Source of the DNA: Lentzea nigeriaca
Lineage (GTDB): Bacteria > Actinomycetota > Actinomycetes > Mycobacteriales > Pseudonocardiaceae
Reading direction: 5' to 3'
Assembly: GCF_016907955.1 (NCBI RefSeq)
Contig: NZ_JAFBCX010000009.1
Coordinates: 62,001 to 126,000 of the forward strand
Length of the DNA stretch: 64,000 nt
The notes under the pieces were generated by a model, which had not been told where the DNA came from, did no database searches, and was given only the letters and a program-made list of their open reading frames with translations. The translations under genes and the position numbers were made by a program. Shown here piece by piece: positions 15,837 through 24,857 of the stretch. Positions within the stretch are counted from its first letter, which is position 1. Every line of letters starts with the position of its first letter.

Positions 15837-17840
15837 ATGACCGACTTCACCTCTTTCGAGAGCTACAACGCCACACCGAGGCTCACATCGCTCGCGCTGT
15901 CCCCGGACGGCACGCGACTCGTCACCGTCGTCTCCACGCTCGCCGCTGACGGCAAGACGTGGCAGGGCGCTCTCTGGGAGGTCGACCCCACCGGCGAGCG
16001 GGACGCCGTCCGGCTCACCCGCTCCGCCAAGGGAGACTCCTCCCCCGTCTTCGCACCGGACGGGTCGCTGCTGTTCCTGTCGGCACGCCCGAACCCGCTC
16101 GCGAAGCCGGGCGAGACCAAGGAGCAGAAGGCGCTGTGGCGGCTTCCGGTCCACGGTGAGGCCGCCGAGGTCCTGCGGCCAGGCGGCGGAGTCGGTCACG
16201 TCCGCGCCGAGGGCGAGACGCTGCTGTTCACCTCGTCGACGTACCGCTTCACGGAATTCGGCGACCAGGACGACGCCAAGCGCAAGGCCCGCGAGGACGC
16301 CGGCGTGACAGCGATCCTGCACGAGTCGTACCCGATCCGGTACTGGGACGCGGACCTCGGCCCGAGCTACCCGCGCTTGTTCTCGGTTCCCCTGGGGGAC
16401 ATCACCACCGAGAAGGTCACGACCCTCAGCGAGGACGCCGAGAGCCGGCTCAGCGACGAGGACATCGCGCTGAGCCCTGACGGGAAGTGGGCCGTCCACG
16501 GCCACGGCGTCGACGTCAGCGCCTCCTACGGCCGCAGGACCGAACTGCGACTCGTGGCGACGGACGGCGGCACGTCGCGCGCCATCGCCTCCGAGGACGG
16601 TTTCTCCTTCTTCGACGCGGCATTCACCCCGGACGGCACCGCCGTGATCGCGATCCGGTTCCGTGAGTCCACTGCGGACACTCCATATCGGCGCGACCTG
16701 GTGCGCATCGATCTGGCCGACGACTCGATCACGCCACTGGCGCCCGGCTTCCAGGAGGAACCGGACCATCCCGTGGTGAGCCCGGACGGGTCGGCGGTCT
16801 TCTTCACCGCCAGCCATCTCGGGCACCAGCCGGTGTGGCGGCTGGACCTCGCGACCGGCGACATCACGAAGCTGACGGTCTCGGGTTACTACAGCGACGT
16901 GGTCGTGAGCCCGGACAGCAAGACGCTGTACGCACTGCGCAATTCGATCGACCACCCGCCACAGCCAGTGCGGTTCGCCGCCACCGGAGCCGACCAGGAT
17001 CCGGAACGCCTGCGCGCGCCCGGCGCACTCACCTCCGTGCCCGGCACTCTCACCGAGATCTCCACCGTCGTCGCCGACGGCAGGACCGTCCGGTCCTGGC
17101 TGGTGCTGCCGGAAGGTGCCTCGGCCGACTCGCCCGCGCCGCTGGTGCTGTGGGTCCACGGCGGTCCGGTCATGAGCTGGAACGGCTGGACCTGGCGCTG
17201 GAACCCCTGGCTGATGGCCGCTCGCGGCTACGCCATCCTGCTGCCCGACCCCGCCCTGTCCACCGGGTACGGACCGGACTTCATCAAGGCCGGTTGGGGC
17301 CGCTGGGGCGCCGAGCCCTACACCGACCTCATGGCCATCACCGACGTCGCGGTCGAGCGAGCCGACATCGACGCTTCCCGGACCGCCGCCATGGGTGGTT
17401 CGTTCGGCGGCTACATGGCCAACTGGATCGCCACCCAGACCGACAGGTTCCGCGCGATCGTCACGCACGCATCGCTGTGGCACCTCGACGCGTTCTCCGG
17501 TGGCACCGACAGCTCCTACTTCTGGATGCGGGAGATGGGCGATCCCCTCACCCAACCGGAGCGGATCGCTGCCAACTCCCCTCATCTGCGGGTCGCCGAC
17601 ATCAAGACCCCGATGCTCGTCATCCACGGGGACAAGGACTACCGGGTTCCCATCGGCGAGGGGCATCGGCTGTACTTCGACCTCGTTCGGCACGGGGTCA
17701 CCGCGAAATATCTTTACTACCCAACCGAAAACCACTGGATCCTCACCCCCGGAAACTCTCGGGTCTGGTACGAGACGGTGTGGGCGTTCCTGGCGGAGCA
17801 CGTCCTGGATCAGGACTGGGAAAGGCCCGAACTGCTCTGA
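15837..17840 (+). CDS. S9-family serine peptidase (prolyl-oligopeptidase/acylaminoacyl type)
   Basis: The 667-residue protein has an N-terminal beta-propeller (about 1-400; repeated SPDG motifs) and a C-terminal alpha/beta-hydrolase domain. The nucleophile lies in GGSFGGYMAN (S522), the Asp in HGDKDYRVP and the His in TENHWI near the end. No signal peptide is visible, so it should be cytoplasmic and cleave short peptides. It begins 6 bp after galE. Its last 31 bp overlap the 3' end of the convergent DUF4192 gene. Confidence 0.93.
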   Translation: MTDFTSFESYNATPRLTSLALSPDGTRLVTVVSTLAADGKTWQGALWEVDPTGERDAVRLTRSAKGDSSPVFAPDGSLLFLSARPNPLAKPGETKEQKALWRLPVHGEAAEVLRPGGGVGHVRAEGETLLFTSSTYRFTEFGDQDDAKRKAREDAGVTAILHESYPIRYWDADLGPSYPRLFSVPLGDITTEKVTTLSEDAESRLSDEDIALSPDGKWAVHGHGVDVSASYGRRTELRLVATDGGTSRAIASEDGFSFFDAAFTPDGTAVIAIRFRESTADTPYRRDLVRIDLADDSITPLAPGFQEEPDHPVVSPDGSAVFFTASHLGHQPVWRLDLATGDITKLTVSGYYSDVVVSPDSKTLYALRNSIDHPPQPVRFAATGADQDPERLRAPGALTSVPGTLTEISTVVADGRTVRSWLVLPEGASADSPAPLVLWVHGGPVMSWNGWTWRWNPWLMAARGYAILLPDPALSTGYGPDFIKAGWGRWGAEPYTDLMAITDVAVERADIDASRTAAMGGSFGGYMANWIATQTDRFRAIVTHASLWHLDAFSGGTDSSYFWMREMGDPLTQPERIAANSPHLRVADIKTPMLVIHGDKDYRVPIGEGHRLYFDLVRHGVTAKYLYYPTENHWILTPGNSRVWYETVWAFLAEHVLDQDWERPELL

Positions 17841-18850
17841 GCGGTGGCGAGCAACCTGCGGGCGTCGTCCAGGTATTCAATGGACAGCGCCCGCAGCTCT
17901 TCCGGCGGGAGCGCGGCACTCATCGCCGCGCGGAGGATCCTGGTCAACGAGTGGCCGGGACACGCTGCCTCCGCCGCTTCGATCGCGACGGACGCCATCC
18001 CTCCGTCGCCGCGCTGGTAGGCGTAGAAGGCGAGCAGGCACGCAGGCTCAGCGCGTTCCGGGGCCGGGCACGACCGGGTGAGATCGAGCCACAAACGCTC
18101 GGCCAGCCTGGACCTCGGCTGCGCCGCGAAGGCCAGGCTCGCGTCGCGGACCTCGGGAGTCGCCAAGGCCCTAGCCAACGCGACGACCTCCGCATCGGGC
18201 AGTGGTTCCTCGCGTTCTTCCACGGCGTCGATCGCATCGCGCACGCGGCGGAGTTCGGTGCCCGGATCAGGATCGCCGGAGTGTGTCATGAGGTCGTCGA
18301 GCAACGCTGATCTGCGTTCCAACGCCTCGGGTGGGTCCAGTGCTGCGATCGCGGCCATCGCGGCGCGCGACTCGAACGTCACGTTGCCCTCGTGCGCAGA
18401 CGCGGCGGCCACTGCGGACAGTTGGGGATCCGGCAGGGTTCCGTAGCAGTCGATGTCGAGGTAACAGAGCCAGGGCGCGTCCTTCTGGCACGACGGCAGC
18501 CACACGGCTTCCACGACCTCGATGCCCACGCCGCCCAGTTTGTGCCTGAGCGCGGAGACCAGCGGCTCATGCGGCAGTTCCTCGGGCATGTGCTCGGACG
18601 GAGCGCACACGATCGCGAGGATCACGTCGGTCGCGCCGTGTTCGAGGAGCGGCGCTTCCAGTTGCGCCGCAAGCATTCCCCTATGTCGTGGGCGCGGTAG
18701 GTCGACGCGCATGGTCATGCTGACCACGCAGTCCTTCAGCACCAGCACGACGAGCGAATCGGACGGGTGGAACCCCATCAGGTGCGGGATCGCTGCGTAG
18801 AGGTCGCTGGCGCCGCGAACGCGGATCGGTTTCGGGAGGGTTGTGGGCAT
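17810..18850 (-). CDS. DUF4192 domain protein
   Basis: Actinobacterial protein of unknown function, about 346 residues. The N-terminus (RVRGASDLYAAIPHLMGFHP, then SLVVLVLKD) is the typical DUF4192 opening. The rest is helical with many Ala/Leu/Glu residues and ends in Ser-rich sequence. The ATG at 18850 and a GTG three codons upstream (18859) are both possible, and neither has a strong ribosome site. The 3' end overlaps the S9 peptidase gene by 31 bp. Confidence 0.88.
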   Translation of the reverse strand: MPTTLPKPIRVRGASDLYAAIPHLMGFHPSDSLVVLVLKDCVVSMTMRVDLPRPRHRGMLAAQLEAPLLEHGATDVILAIVCAPSEHMPEELPHEPLVSALRHKLGGVGIEVVEAVWLPSCQKDAPWLCYLDIDCYGTLPDPQLSAVAAASAHEGNVTFESRAAMAAIAALDPPEALERRSALLDDLMTHSGDPDPGTELRRVRDAIDAVEEREEPLPDAEVVALARALATPEVRDASLAFAAQPRSRLAERLWLDLTRSCPAPERAEPACLLAFYAYQRGDGGMASVAIEAAEAACPGHSLTRILRAAMSAALPPEELRALSIEYLDDARRLLATAQSSSGLSQS

Positions 18851-18985
18851 GGGGCCCACTGTGGCGGGTGGGAATGGGTGGGATTTCGGGTTCGGGCGAA
18901 GCTGTGGACAACTCGGCGGGTGTGGACAGGTTGAGATCTTGAAGCGCTTGGGAACGGGGTTTTGTCGGGCGTGGGTGGTAGGTTG

Positions 18986-19024
18986 CCGCGCTTCGGTCTC
19001 CGGTGTTCAGGGACCGAAGCGCGG
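18986..19024 (-). terminator. Hairpin terminator after the X-Pro peptidase gene
   Basis: CCGCGCTTCGGTC (18986-18998) and GACCGAAGCGCGG (19012-19024) form a perfect 13-bp stem with a 13-base loop, just past the stop codon at 19032. There is no T tract. Confidence 0.7.
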
Positions 19025-19031
19025 CATCAGG

Positions 19032-20831
19032 TCAGAACGTCTGGAACACCGCGCGCCAGCCGCCGACGACAGGCAGTTCGACGGACGTCCTGGCGAGGTC
19101 CAGCGACAGGCCGACGCCCGGCTTCGGGCGCAACGTGTAGTCGTAGTCGCTGGAGATCAGCACGAACTCGAGCCGGTGGCCGGCCTGCAGGATGTAGTCG
19201 TCCGGCACGATCGGCACGCTGACGTCGTAGAACTTGCCCGGCTTGATCGGCGACGTCCTGTCCGGCCGCACCCGGTTCTGCGGGTCGGTCGAACCGCGGG
19301 TGATGACGCTCGACTTGCCGTCGGGAGCACGGTCGACGAGCAGCGTCGTCACGTTGGCCGCAGGCCGGTCGAAGGCGATGCGCAGGTGCGCGGTCGACTT
19401 GCCTGAGAGCCGCAACGGCTTCCGCGTCGGCTCCGACGTGTAGGAAAGCCGGTTCGGCGAGATCGCCTGGTCGATCAACGACTCTGCCGTCTTCGTCGCG
19501 TCGTCGGTCAGCTTTTCCACGCCGTGGCCCGGCAGAATCCCGAGGCCGCCCTTGGCAGATCCGCCTGGGGACAGCCGCAGCCGCACGTCGGACGTGCCGG
19601 GAGCCGGCCAGTCCTTCTCGTCGACCCATGTCTTGTCCTCACGCTGCAGCGTCGCCTTCGGCTCCTTGTCGATGCCGTTGCGGTGTCCCCAGAGGTACTG
19701 GGTGAACCAGCGGTTCAGCGTGCGCCGCCACTCGACCGAACGCAGCGTGTCGGCGTCGGTGTGCCCGGACTGATGCAGCCAGATCTTGTGCGGGACACCG
19801 ACCTTCTTCAACGCCGAGTACCACTGCTCGACGTGCGTCATCTTGACGTTCCAGTCGTTGAGCCCGTGCACCGCCAGCACGGCCGCACGGACCTTGTGGA
19901 CGTCGTTCAGGTAGTTCCGCTTGTCCCAGAACTTGCTGTAGTCGCCGGTGATGCGGTCCTGGTCCTTCGCGATCTCGGCGATGATCGGCTTGCAGATCTC
20001 CTTGTCCGCTCGGGTGTAGACGTACTCCGCCAGCACGTCGGCGTCCTCACCCTGGAACGTGCCGGGTGCCACCACAGCCCCATCGGCGCGGTAGTAGTCG
20101 TACCAGCTGGAGATCGCGGCGATCGGCACGATGGCTTCCAACCCGCGCACGCCCGTGGAGGCAACGGCGTTGGGCAACGTTCCGTTGTAGGAGACGCCCA
20201 TCATGCCGGTCTTACCGGTCGACCAGGTCGCCTTGATGGGCTCGCCGGTGGCGGTACGCGCCGTCGCACGGCCGTTGAGCCAGTCGACGACGACACGCGC
20301 GCCGATCGTCTCGTTGACGTCGCCCGTCGTCGGGCAGCCGGTCGACTTGCCGGTGCCGAGCGATTCGGCGTAGACGACGGCGTACCCGCGCGCGATGAAG
20401 TAGGCCTCGTAACGGCCCGAGGTGATCGGGTTCGGCCCGAGGGCGGCGGTGACGCGTTCGTCGGCGGAGGCCTTCAGCAAACGGCCGTCGCGCTTGTCGG
20501 GCACGTACAGCTCGACGTCGACGTTGTGGTTGGCGACATCGTTGCCGCCCGAGAAGTACGGGCTCACCATGTAGACGACCGGGACCTTGAGACCGCGTTC
20601 GGTGGCGCGCGGCCGGACGACCTCGGTGTAGACCTCGTCGTCCTTGCCGTCGCGGTCGCTGTCGACCGGCGCCCGGACCCAGAGGCTCTCCTTCACCACG
20701 TCCTTCGGGTCGAAGACGGGTTGCGCCTCGCCGTCCTTGAACACGGGTCCTTCGGCGGCGTGGGCCGTGGTCGGCAGAAAAGGCAGGACAAGCACCGCTG
20801 TCAGCAGTGCGACTCTTCGTGCGCCCCTCAC
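19032..20831 (-). CDS. Secreted Xaa-Pro dipeptidyl-peptidase (S15/CocE family)
   Basis: The protein is 599 residues from the GTG at 20831, which has AGGGGG upstream and yields a signal peptide (VRGARRVALLTAVLVLPFL ending TTAHA-A). The alpha/beta-hydrolase core carries the nucleophile motif GVSYNG and the His region HQSGHTDADT. The C-terminal jelly-roll domain (about 390-599) is typical of X-Pro dipeptidyl-peptidases. It is exported and probably removes X-Pro dipeptides from external peptides. It is divergent from the deaminase gene, with 107 bp between starts. Confidence 0.93.
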   Translation of the reverse strand: MRGARRVALLTAVLVLPFLPTTAHAAEGPVFKDGEAQPVFDPKDVVKESLWVRAPVDSDRDGKDDEVYTEVVRPRATERGLKVPVVYMVSPYFSGGNDVANHNVDVELYVPDKRDGRLLKASADERVTAALGPNPITSGRYEAYFIARGYAVVYAESLGTGKSTGCPTTGDVNETIGARVVVDWLNGRATARTATGEPIKATWSTGKTGMMGVSYNGTLPNAVASTGVRGLEAIVPIAAISSWYDYYRADGAVVAPGTFQGEDADVLAEYVYTRADKEICKPIIAEIAKDQDRITGDYSKFWDKRNYLNDVHKVRAAVLAVHGLNDWNVKMTHVEQWYSALKKVGVPHKIWLHQSGHTDADTLRSVEWRRTLNRWFTQYLWGHRNGIDKEPKATLQREDKTWVDEKDWPAPGTSDVRLRLSPGGSAKGGLGILPGHGVEKLTDDATKTAESLIDQAISPNRLSYTSEPTRKPLRLSGKSTAHLRIAFDRPAANVTTLLVDRAPDGKSSVITRGSTDPQNRVRPDRTSPIKPGKFYDVSVPIVPDDYILQAGHRLEFVLISSDYDYTLRPKPGVGLSLDLARTSVELPVVGGWRAVFQTF

Positions 20832-20938
20832 GAGGCACCCCCTATGCAACGCCAGGTACAGGGATCCGCCCTGCACCCTTCCCGTTGACTGCAAGACATG
20901 CCACCCGTCGATCGGCCCTTGACCTGAGAGCATGGGCC

Positions 20939-21940
20939 GTGCACATTTCCGACTTCGTCCACGCATTGCCGAAGGCCGAGTTGCATGTCCACCTCGTGGG
21001 CGCGGCTTCCCTCGACACCGTCCTCGCACTCGCCCGCAACCACCCCGATGGGCCGGTGCCCACCGACGAGGCGGCGCTGCGGAAGTTCTACGAGTTCACG
21101 GACTTTCGGCATTTCATCAACGTGTACGGCGTCGTCAACGACCTCGTCACGACCGGAGAAGACATCCGCACCCTCGTCGTCGGATACGCCCGCGACGCCG
21201 CGCGAACCAATATCCGATATGCGGAGCTGACGATCAGTGCGACGAGCCATCTGCGGGAGGGCATCGCGTCCGACGAACTCGTCGAGGCACTCGAGGCAGG
21301 ACGCAAAGAAGCGCTCGCAGTACACGGCGTGGCGTTGCAGTGGATCTTCGACGTGCCCGGCATCTGGGACCGCGACTGGGGGATGACGAGCGCGCGGTTC
21401 GCGGCCGAGTACCGGCCGGAAGGGCTCGTCGGGTTCGGGCTGGGCGGTTTCGAATCGGATTCGCCGAGGGCGAAGTTCCGCGAGGCGTTCGCCCTCGCGC
21501 GCGACGCCGGGCTGCACATGGTGCCGCACGCGGGCGAGACGACGCCGCCCAGCGAAATCTGGGCCGCACTGCGTGATCTTCGTGCCGAGCGGATCGGGCA
21601 CGGCGTCAGCGCGGTGCAGGATCCGGAGCTGCTGCGGCATCTCGCCGACGAGGGAGTCGTCGTGGAGGTGTGCCCGACGTCGAACATCCGCACCGGCGCG
21701 GTGAAGTCGCTCGACGAACACCACCTGCCGCGGCTCGTCGAGGCCGGGGTGCCGGTGACGATCAGCACCGACGACCCCGGCATGTTCCACACCGACCTCG
21801 ACCACGAGTACCTGGTGTGCCACGAGCGGTTCGGGTTCGGCCGCAGCGAACTCGCCGGCCTCGCACGGGCGGCGGTGCAGGCGTCGTTCGCTCCGGCCGA
21901 GCTCAAGGATCAGTTGCTGAAGGAGATCGACGCCCTATGA
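20939..21940 (+). CDS. Adenosine deaminase-family enzyme
   Basis: Metal-dependent amidohydrolase of 333 residues, starting at GTG 20939 after a weak GAGAG. Zinc ligands and catalytic residues of the family are visible: the HVH pair within LPKAELHVHLVG, then HAGET, GHG and STDDPGMF. The fold deaminates adenosine or related purines. Aminofutalosine deaminase is an alternative substrate assignment that motifs alone do not exclude. The stop overlaps the cutA start (ATGA). Confidence 0.9.
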   Translation: MHISDFVHALPKAELHVHLVGAASLDTVLALARNHPDGPVPTDEAALRKFYEFTDFRHFINVYGVVNDLVTTGEDIRTLVVGYARDAARTNIRYAELTISATSHLREGIASDELVEALEAGRKEALAVHGVALQWIFDVPGIWDRDWGMTSARFAAEYRPEGLVGFGLGGFESDSPRAKFREAFALARDAGLHMVPHAGETTPPSEIWAALRDLRAERIGHGVSAVQDPELLRHLADEGVVVEVCPTSNIRTGAVKSLDEHHLPRLVEAGVPVTISTDDPGMFHTDLDHEYLVCHERFGFGRSELAGLARAAVQASFAPAELKDQLLKEIDAL

Positions 21941-22251
21941 GTGGTGCGTGTGTGGTGACGACGACCGTTGACTCCGAGGAAGCCGCGGAGTCGTTGGCGA
22001 GAGGAATCGTCGGGGCACGGCTTGGCGCGTGCGTGCAGATCGTGCCGATTCGCAGCGTCTACCGGTGGGAGGGTGAGGTGCGCGTCGACGCGGAATGGCA
22101 ATGCGTCGTCAAGACGTCCGCCATCCGCGCCGACGAACTCGTCGCGCACATCAAGGCGCACCACACCTATGACGTGCCCGAGGTCGTAGTCACCCCCGTC
22201 GTCGGGGGTAACGACGACTACCTCGCATGGGTCTCAGAGGAGACTTCTTAG
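21937..22251 (+). CDS. cutA: CutA1 divalent-cation tolerance protein
   Basis: Small trimeric ferredoxin-like protein of 104 residues. The typical features are ESLARGIVGARLGACVQIVP, then SVYRWEGEV and an EVVVTPVVGG segment preceding the terminal YLAWV. CutA1 is linked to metal tolerance, although its molecular role is debated. The ATG overlaps the deaminase stop. Its last 18 bp overlap the convergent helicase gene. Confidence 0.94.
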   Translation: MSGACVVTTTVDSEEAAESLARGIVGARLGACVQIVPIRSVYRWEGEVRVDAEWQCVVKTSAIRADELVAHIKAHHTYDVPEVVVTPVVGGNDDYLAWVSEETS

Positions 22252-24258
22252 GTGGCGCGGCAGCGGCTCGGTGTGCAGGACGCCGAGCCGTTGCGTCGCC
22301 CTCGTCAGCGCCACGTACAGCTCGCTGGGCAACATGCGTTGCGGTTCGACGACGAGGACGACGTCGAACTCCAATCCCTTCGACGCACGCGGCGACATCC
22401 AACGATCGCCGATGACGGCGATCGTGCGGCCGTTGCGTGCGATGGCGTGTGCGTCGAGTTCGTCGCGCACAGCCGCCGATAGATCTGTGACGCGTCGCGC
22501 CCACGGCCGGACGCCCGTCTTGCGCACCGACACGGGTGCTGAGGCGTCGGGGTCGACGAGCTTCAGAACCGGGGTGGCGACGGCCATGATCTCGCCGGGC
22601 GTGCGGTAGTTGACCTCCAGCCGTCGGTAGGAGAACCGGTCGAACACCGAGCCCCAGCTCCGGACACCACCTGCGGCCTGGCGCTGGGCCAGGTCGCCGA
22701 CGACGGTCATGGACCTGTTGGGGCAGCGGCGCAGCAGCACGCGCCAGTCCATTGCAGACAGTTCCTGTGCTTCGTCGACGACAACGTGGCCGTATGTCCA
22801 CGTGCGGTCGTCGGCGGCTCGTTCGGCGAGAGAGCGGTGGTCGCGCACCTCGTGCCGGACGGCCAGCACCGCGGCATCGACGAAATCCGTGACGATGTAC
22901 TCGTCGTCGTCCGCGCGTTCGTCGATCGACAGGACGTCCATGACGCCGCGCGCGTATTCGAGCTGTTCCTCCTCTTCACGCTTTGCCGCGCGTTCCGCGG
23001 CGCCGTCGGACCCGAGCAGTTCGGCGAGCTCGTCGAGCAAAGGCACATCGGACACCGTCCACGCGTCGGCGTCCTCCCGGTACAGCTCCGGCACCCCGAT
23101 CCGGAAACAGCGGCCCGCGTACAGGTCGGCGAGCAGCTGCTCCGGCGTGAGCTGCGGCCACAACCTCTCGACGGCGTCGCGCAACGCGATGCTGTGGCGC
23201 AGCTCGTGGCGCACGTCCTCCTCGATCTCCGGCCAGTCGACGCCGATGAGCCGCATCGCCGGCGCGACCAGCTCCTCGGCGAGCGCGAGGAAGAAGTACC
23301 TGCGGGCGGCGTTGTGCGGCAGCCCGTAGTAGCGCGTTTTCTCGCGTGCGACGGCGGCGACATGCGCGTCGAGCGGGACGACGACGTCCTCCAGCTCGAT
23401 CTCGATGGGCTCGTCGGGAAGTTCCTGCCGGTCGGCGACGGCGATGGCCAACAGGTCCAGAACTGATATATCGCCTTTCAGTCGTTGCAACGGCGGGGTG
23501 TCTTCCACGTCGGTGCGGACACCGGGATAGAGCTCGCCGGGCGTCGCGAACACGACGTCTGTCTCCCCCAGCGACGGGAGGACGTCGCCGACGTAGCGGA
23601 GAAAGCCCGTGTTCGGACCGACGATCAGCACACCATGCCGCGACAGGCGTTCACGACGCGTGTACAGCAGGTATGCCACTCGGTGGAGGGCCACGGCGGT
23701 CTTGCCGGTACCGGGGCCGCCCTCGATCACCAGCACGCCGGGGCCCGAGTAGCGGATGATCTCGTCCTGTTCGGCCTGGATGGTCGCGACAATGTCGCGC
23801 ATCGTCGCGGTCCGCGGCGCGTTGAGGGCGTCGAGCAGTGCTGTCGTGTCGGTCAGCAGTTCGTCGTCGTGGAAATCGCACAGCTCCCGGTCGCGGACGC
23901 GGAAGTGGCGGCGCAGCACCAGGCCTTCCGGATTCGCCGCGGTCGCGGTGTAGAACGGCCGCGCCGCCGGTGCCCGCCAGTCCAGCAGCTGCGGTTCGAA
24001 GTCGTCGCCGAACAAGCCGACGCGGCCGATGTAGGTACGTTCGCCTTTCTCCGAGTCGATGCGACCGAAGACCAGCCCCTCCTCCGCCGCCCGGTACTTC
24101 CCGACCTCCTTGGTCAGCACGTCGACGGCGGCTTCGCGATCCAACCGCTGGGTGACGGTGTCCCGCAGCGCGGCCGCAAGGTCTGCAGCCGCTTTGTTCC
24201 GTTCCTGGTCGAGCTTTTCATACAGAGAGGTGATTCGTGCCTGTTCGCTCGCCAACAC
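22234..24258 (-). CDS. helD: HelD/HelR-type UvrD-like helicase (RNA polymerase-associated)
   Basis: SF1 ATPase of 674 residues. The N-terminal coiled-coil (MLASEQARITSLYEKLDQER) that HelD proteins insert into RNA polymerase is followed by a split helicase core: Walker A GGPGTGKTAVALHR, Walker B VVVDEAQELSAMDW, motif IV VNYRTPGE, motif V ASKGLEFDVVLV and motif VI YVALTRATQRLGVL. Actinobacterial members release stalled RNA polymerase and HelR gives rifamycin tolerance. No copy of the palindromic rifamycin-associated element is evident upstream. It starts at GTG with AGGGGG before it. An in-gene copy of the AT-rich repeat lies at 23463 and uses a rare ATA codon. Confidence 0.9.
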   Translation of the reverse strand: MLASEQARITSLYEKLDQERNKAAADLAAALRDTVTQRLDREAAVDVLTKEVGKYRAAEEGLVFGRIDSEKGERTYIGRVGLFGDDFEPQLLDWRAPAARPFYTATAANPEGLVLRRHFRVRDRELCDFHDDELLTDTTALLDALNAPRTATMRDIVATIQAEQDEIIRYSGPGVLVIEGGPGTGKTAVALHRVAYLLYTRRERLSRHGVLIVGPNTGFLRYVGDVLPSLGETDVVFATPGELYPGVRTDVEDTPPLQRLKGDISVLDLLAIAVADRQELPDEPIEIELEDVVVPLDAHVAAVAREKTRYYGLPHNAARRYFFLALAEELVAPAMRLIGVDWPEIEEDVRHELRHSIALRDAVERLWPQLTPEQLLADLYAGRCFRIGVPELYREDADAWTVSDVPLLDELAELLGSDGAAERAAKREEEEQLEYARGVMDVLSIDERADDDEYIVTDFVDAAVLAVRHEVRDHRSLAERAADDRTWTYGHVVVDEAQELSAMDWRVLLRRCPNRSMTVVGDLAQRQAAGGVRSWGSVFDRFSYRRLEVNYRTPGEIMAVATPVLKLVDPDASAPVSVRKTGVRPWARRVTDLSAAVRDELDAHAIARNGRTIAVIGDRWMSPRASKGLEFDVVLVVEPQRMLPSELYVALTRATQRLGVLHTEPLPRHLRSLL
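23463..23474 (+). repeat. AT-rich palindromic 12-mer, copy 1 (CTGATATATCGC)
   Basis: Copy of the dispersed CTGATATATCGS element, inside the helD gene. On the coding strand it reads Gly-Asp-Ile-Ser with an ATA codon for Ile. Confidence 0.7.
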
Positions 24259-24266
24259 CTTGCCCC

Positions 24267-24336
24267 CTGTGATACAATAATTCTGTCTTCCCGGAAAATT
24301 GATTCCGAAAATGCAAAGCCATTCTTTGTATCACAG
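24267..24336. promoter_or_regulatory. Perfect 11-bp inverted repeat in an AT-rich patch upstream of helD
   Basis: CTGTGATACAA (24267-24277) and TTGTATCACAG (24326-24336) are exact inverted copies 48 bp apart. Each contains a TACAAT- or TACAAA-like -10 hexamer facing outward on opposite strands, and the minus-strand one would give helD a leader of about 60 bases. The interval is markedly AT-rich and also holds a small hairpin, CAAAG-CCATT-CTTTG. It is a candidate operator/promoter region or the ends of a tiny mobile repeat. Confidence 0.5.
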
Positions 24337-24337
24337 A

Positions 24338-24526
24338 TCAGCGGCGTGCGACACCCCTTGTGAAGTCGGGTGCGCCGTCACTGACAATGATCGCCGAGGT
24401 GCCGCTCCGCAGGCGTCTGAGCTGCATGGTCCATCCGGCAGCTTCGCCTCGGCACAGAAGTGCTCGCTCCGCTGACCGATCAGCCACCGCCGCTCGCATG
24501 ACCTTCGGTAATTCGTCGCGCGACAC
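24338..24526 (-). CDS. Possible small protein of unknown function
   Basis: The frame has 62 codons, starting at GTG 24526 (MSRDELPKVMRAAVADRSAE) and ending just upstream of the helD control region. The composition looks protein-like (alternating helix-forming residues, then a GTSAIIVSDGAPDF strand segment), but no good ribosome site precedes it and no family is recognised. It may be the 3' remnant of a longer gene. Confidence 0.35.
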   Translation of the reverse strand: MSRDELPKVMRAAVADRSAERALLCRGEAAGWTMQLRRLRSGTSAIIVSDGAPDFTRGVARR

Positions 24527-24857
24527 CGGGAAAGGTACGATTCAGCCACGTGCTGGCAGTGCACGAAAGCGGAGTAGACGCAGTGCAAGCATAAGGCTGG
24601 TCATCCTGGGCAACGACGGTTTCCACTGGTATGTCGCGCATTGCTCGCCGACCGGTCGCCCGCCCGCGTCACCGAGGTCGCACTTCACGACCTGGACCCC
24701 ACGGCTCGCGGCGATCAGCGGTGTCCTGGCTGAGCTCGCCGCTGATATATCGGATGCGCCAGCCATCAGGACCTCGACGGACCTCGGCGAGACACCACGG
24801 TGCCGTCTTCGTGCACTCCGCGATTCGGGTGGGAGGGCTCGACGGGCGCGCGACCGA
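24527..24857. other. 330-bp interval without a convincing gene
   Basis: Frames on both strands look degraded. On the minus strand a stretch ending near 24669 reads CLAEVRRGPDGWRIRYISGE, protein-like but with no start. On the plus strand only short frames occur. One copy of the CTGATATATCGG element (24742-24753) lies here. It is probably a decayed gene region. Confidence 0.4.
24742..24753 (+). repeat. AT-rich palindromic 12-mer, copy 2 (CTGATATATCGG)
   Basis: Exact copy in the degraded interval before the NTF2-like fragment. Confidence 0.7.

Noticed and set aside
13923-17801. A 1292-codon open frame antisense to galK, galE and the S9 peptidase
   Set aside because: The sense strand encodes three unmistakable enzymes. 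The antisense frame is low-complexity Arg/Gly/Asp/Val sequence with no domain, a usual by-product of GC-rich codon bias.
24259-24360. Rifamycin-associated element upstream of helD
   Set aside because: I looked for the GC-rich palindrome described for rifamycin-induced genes, but the upstream patch is AT-rich and carries a different inverted repeat.
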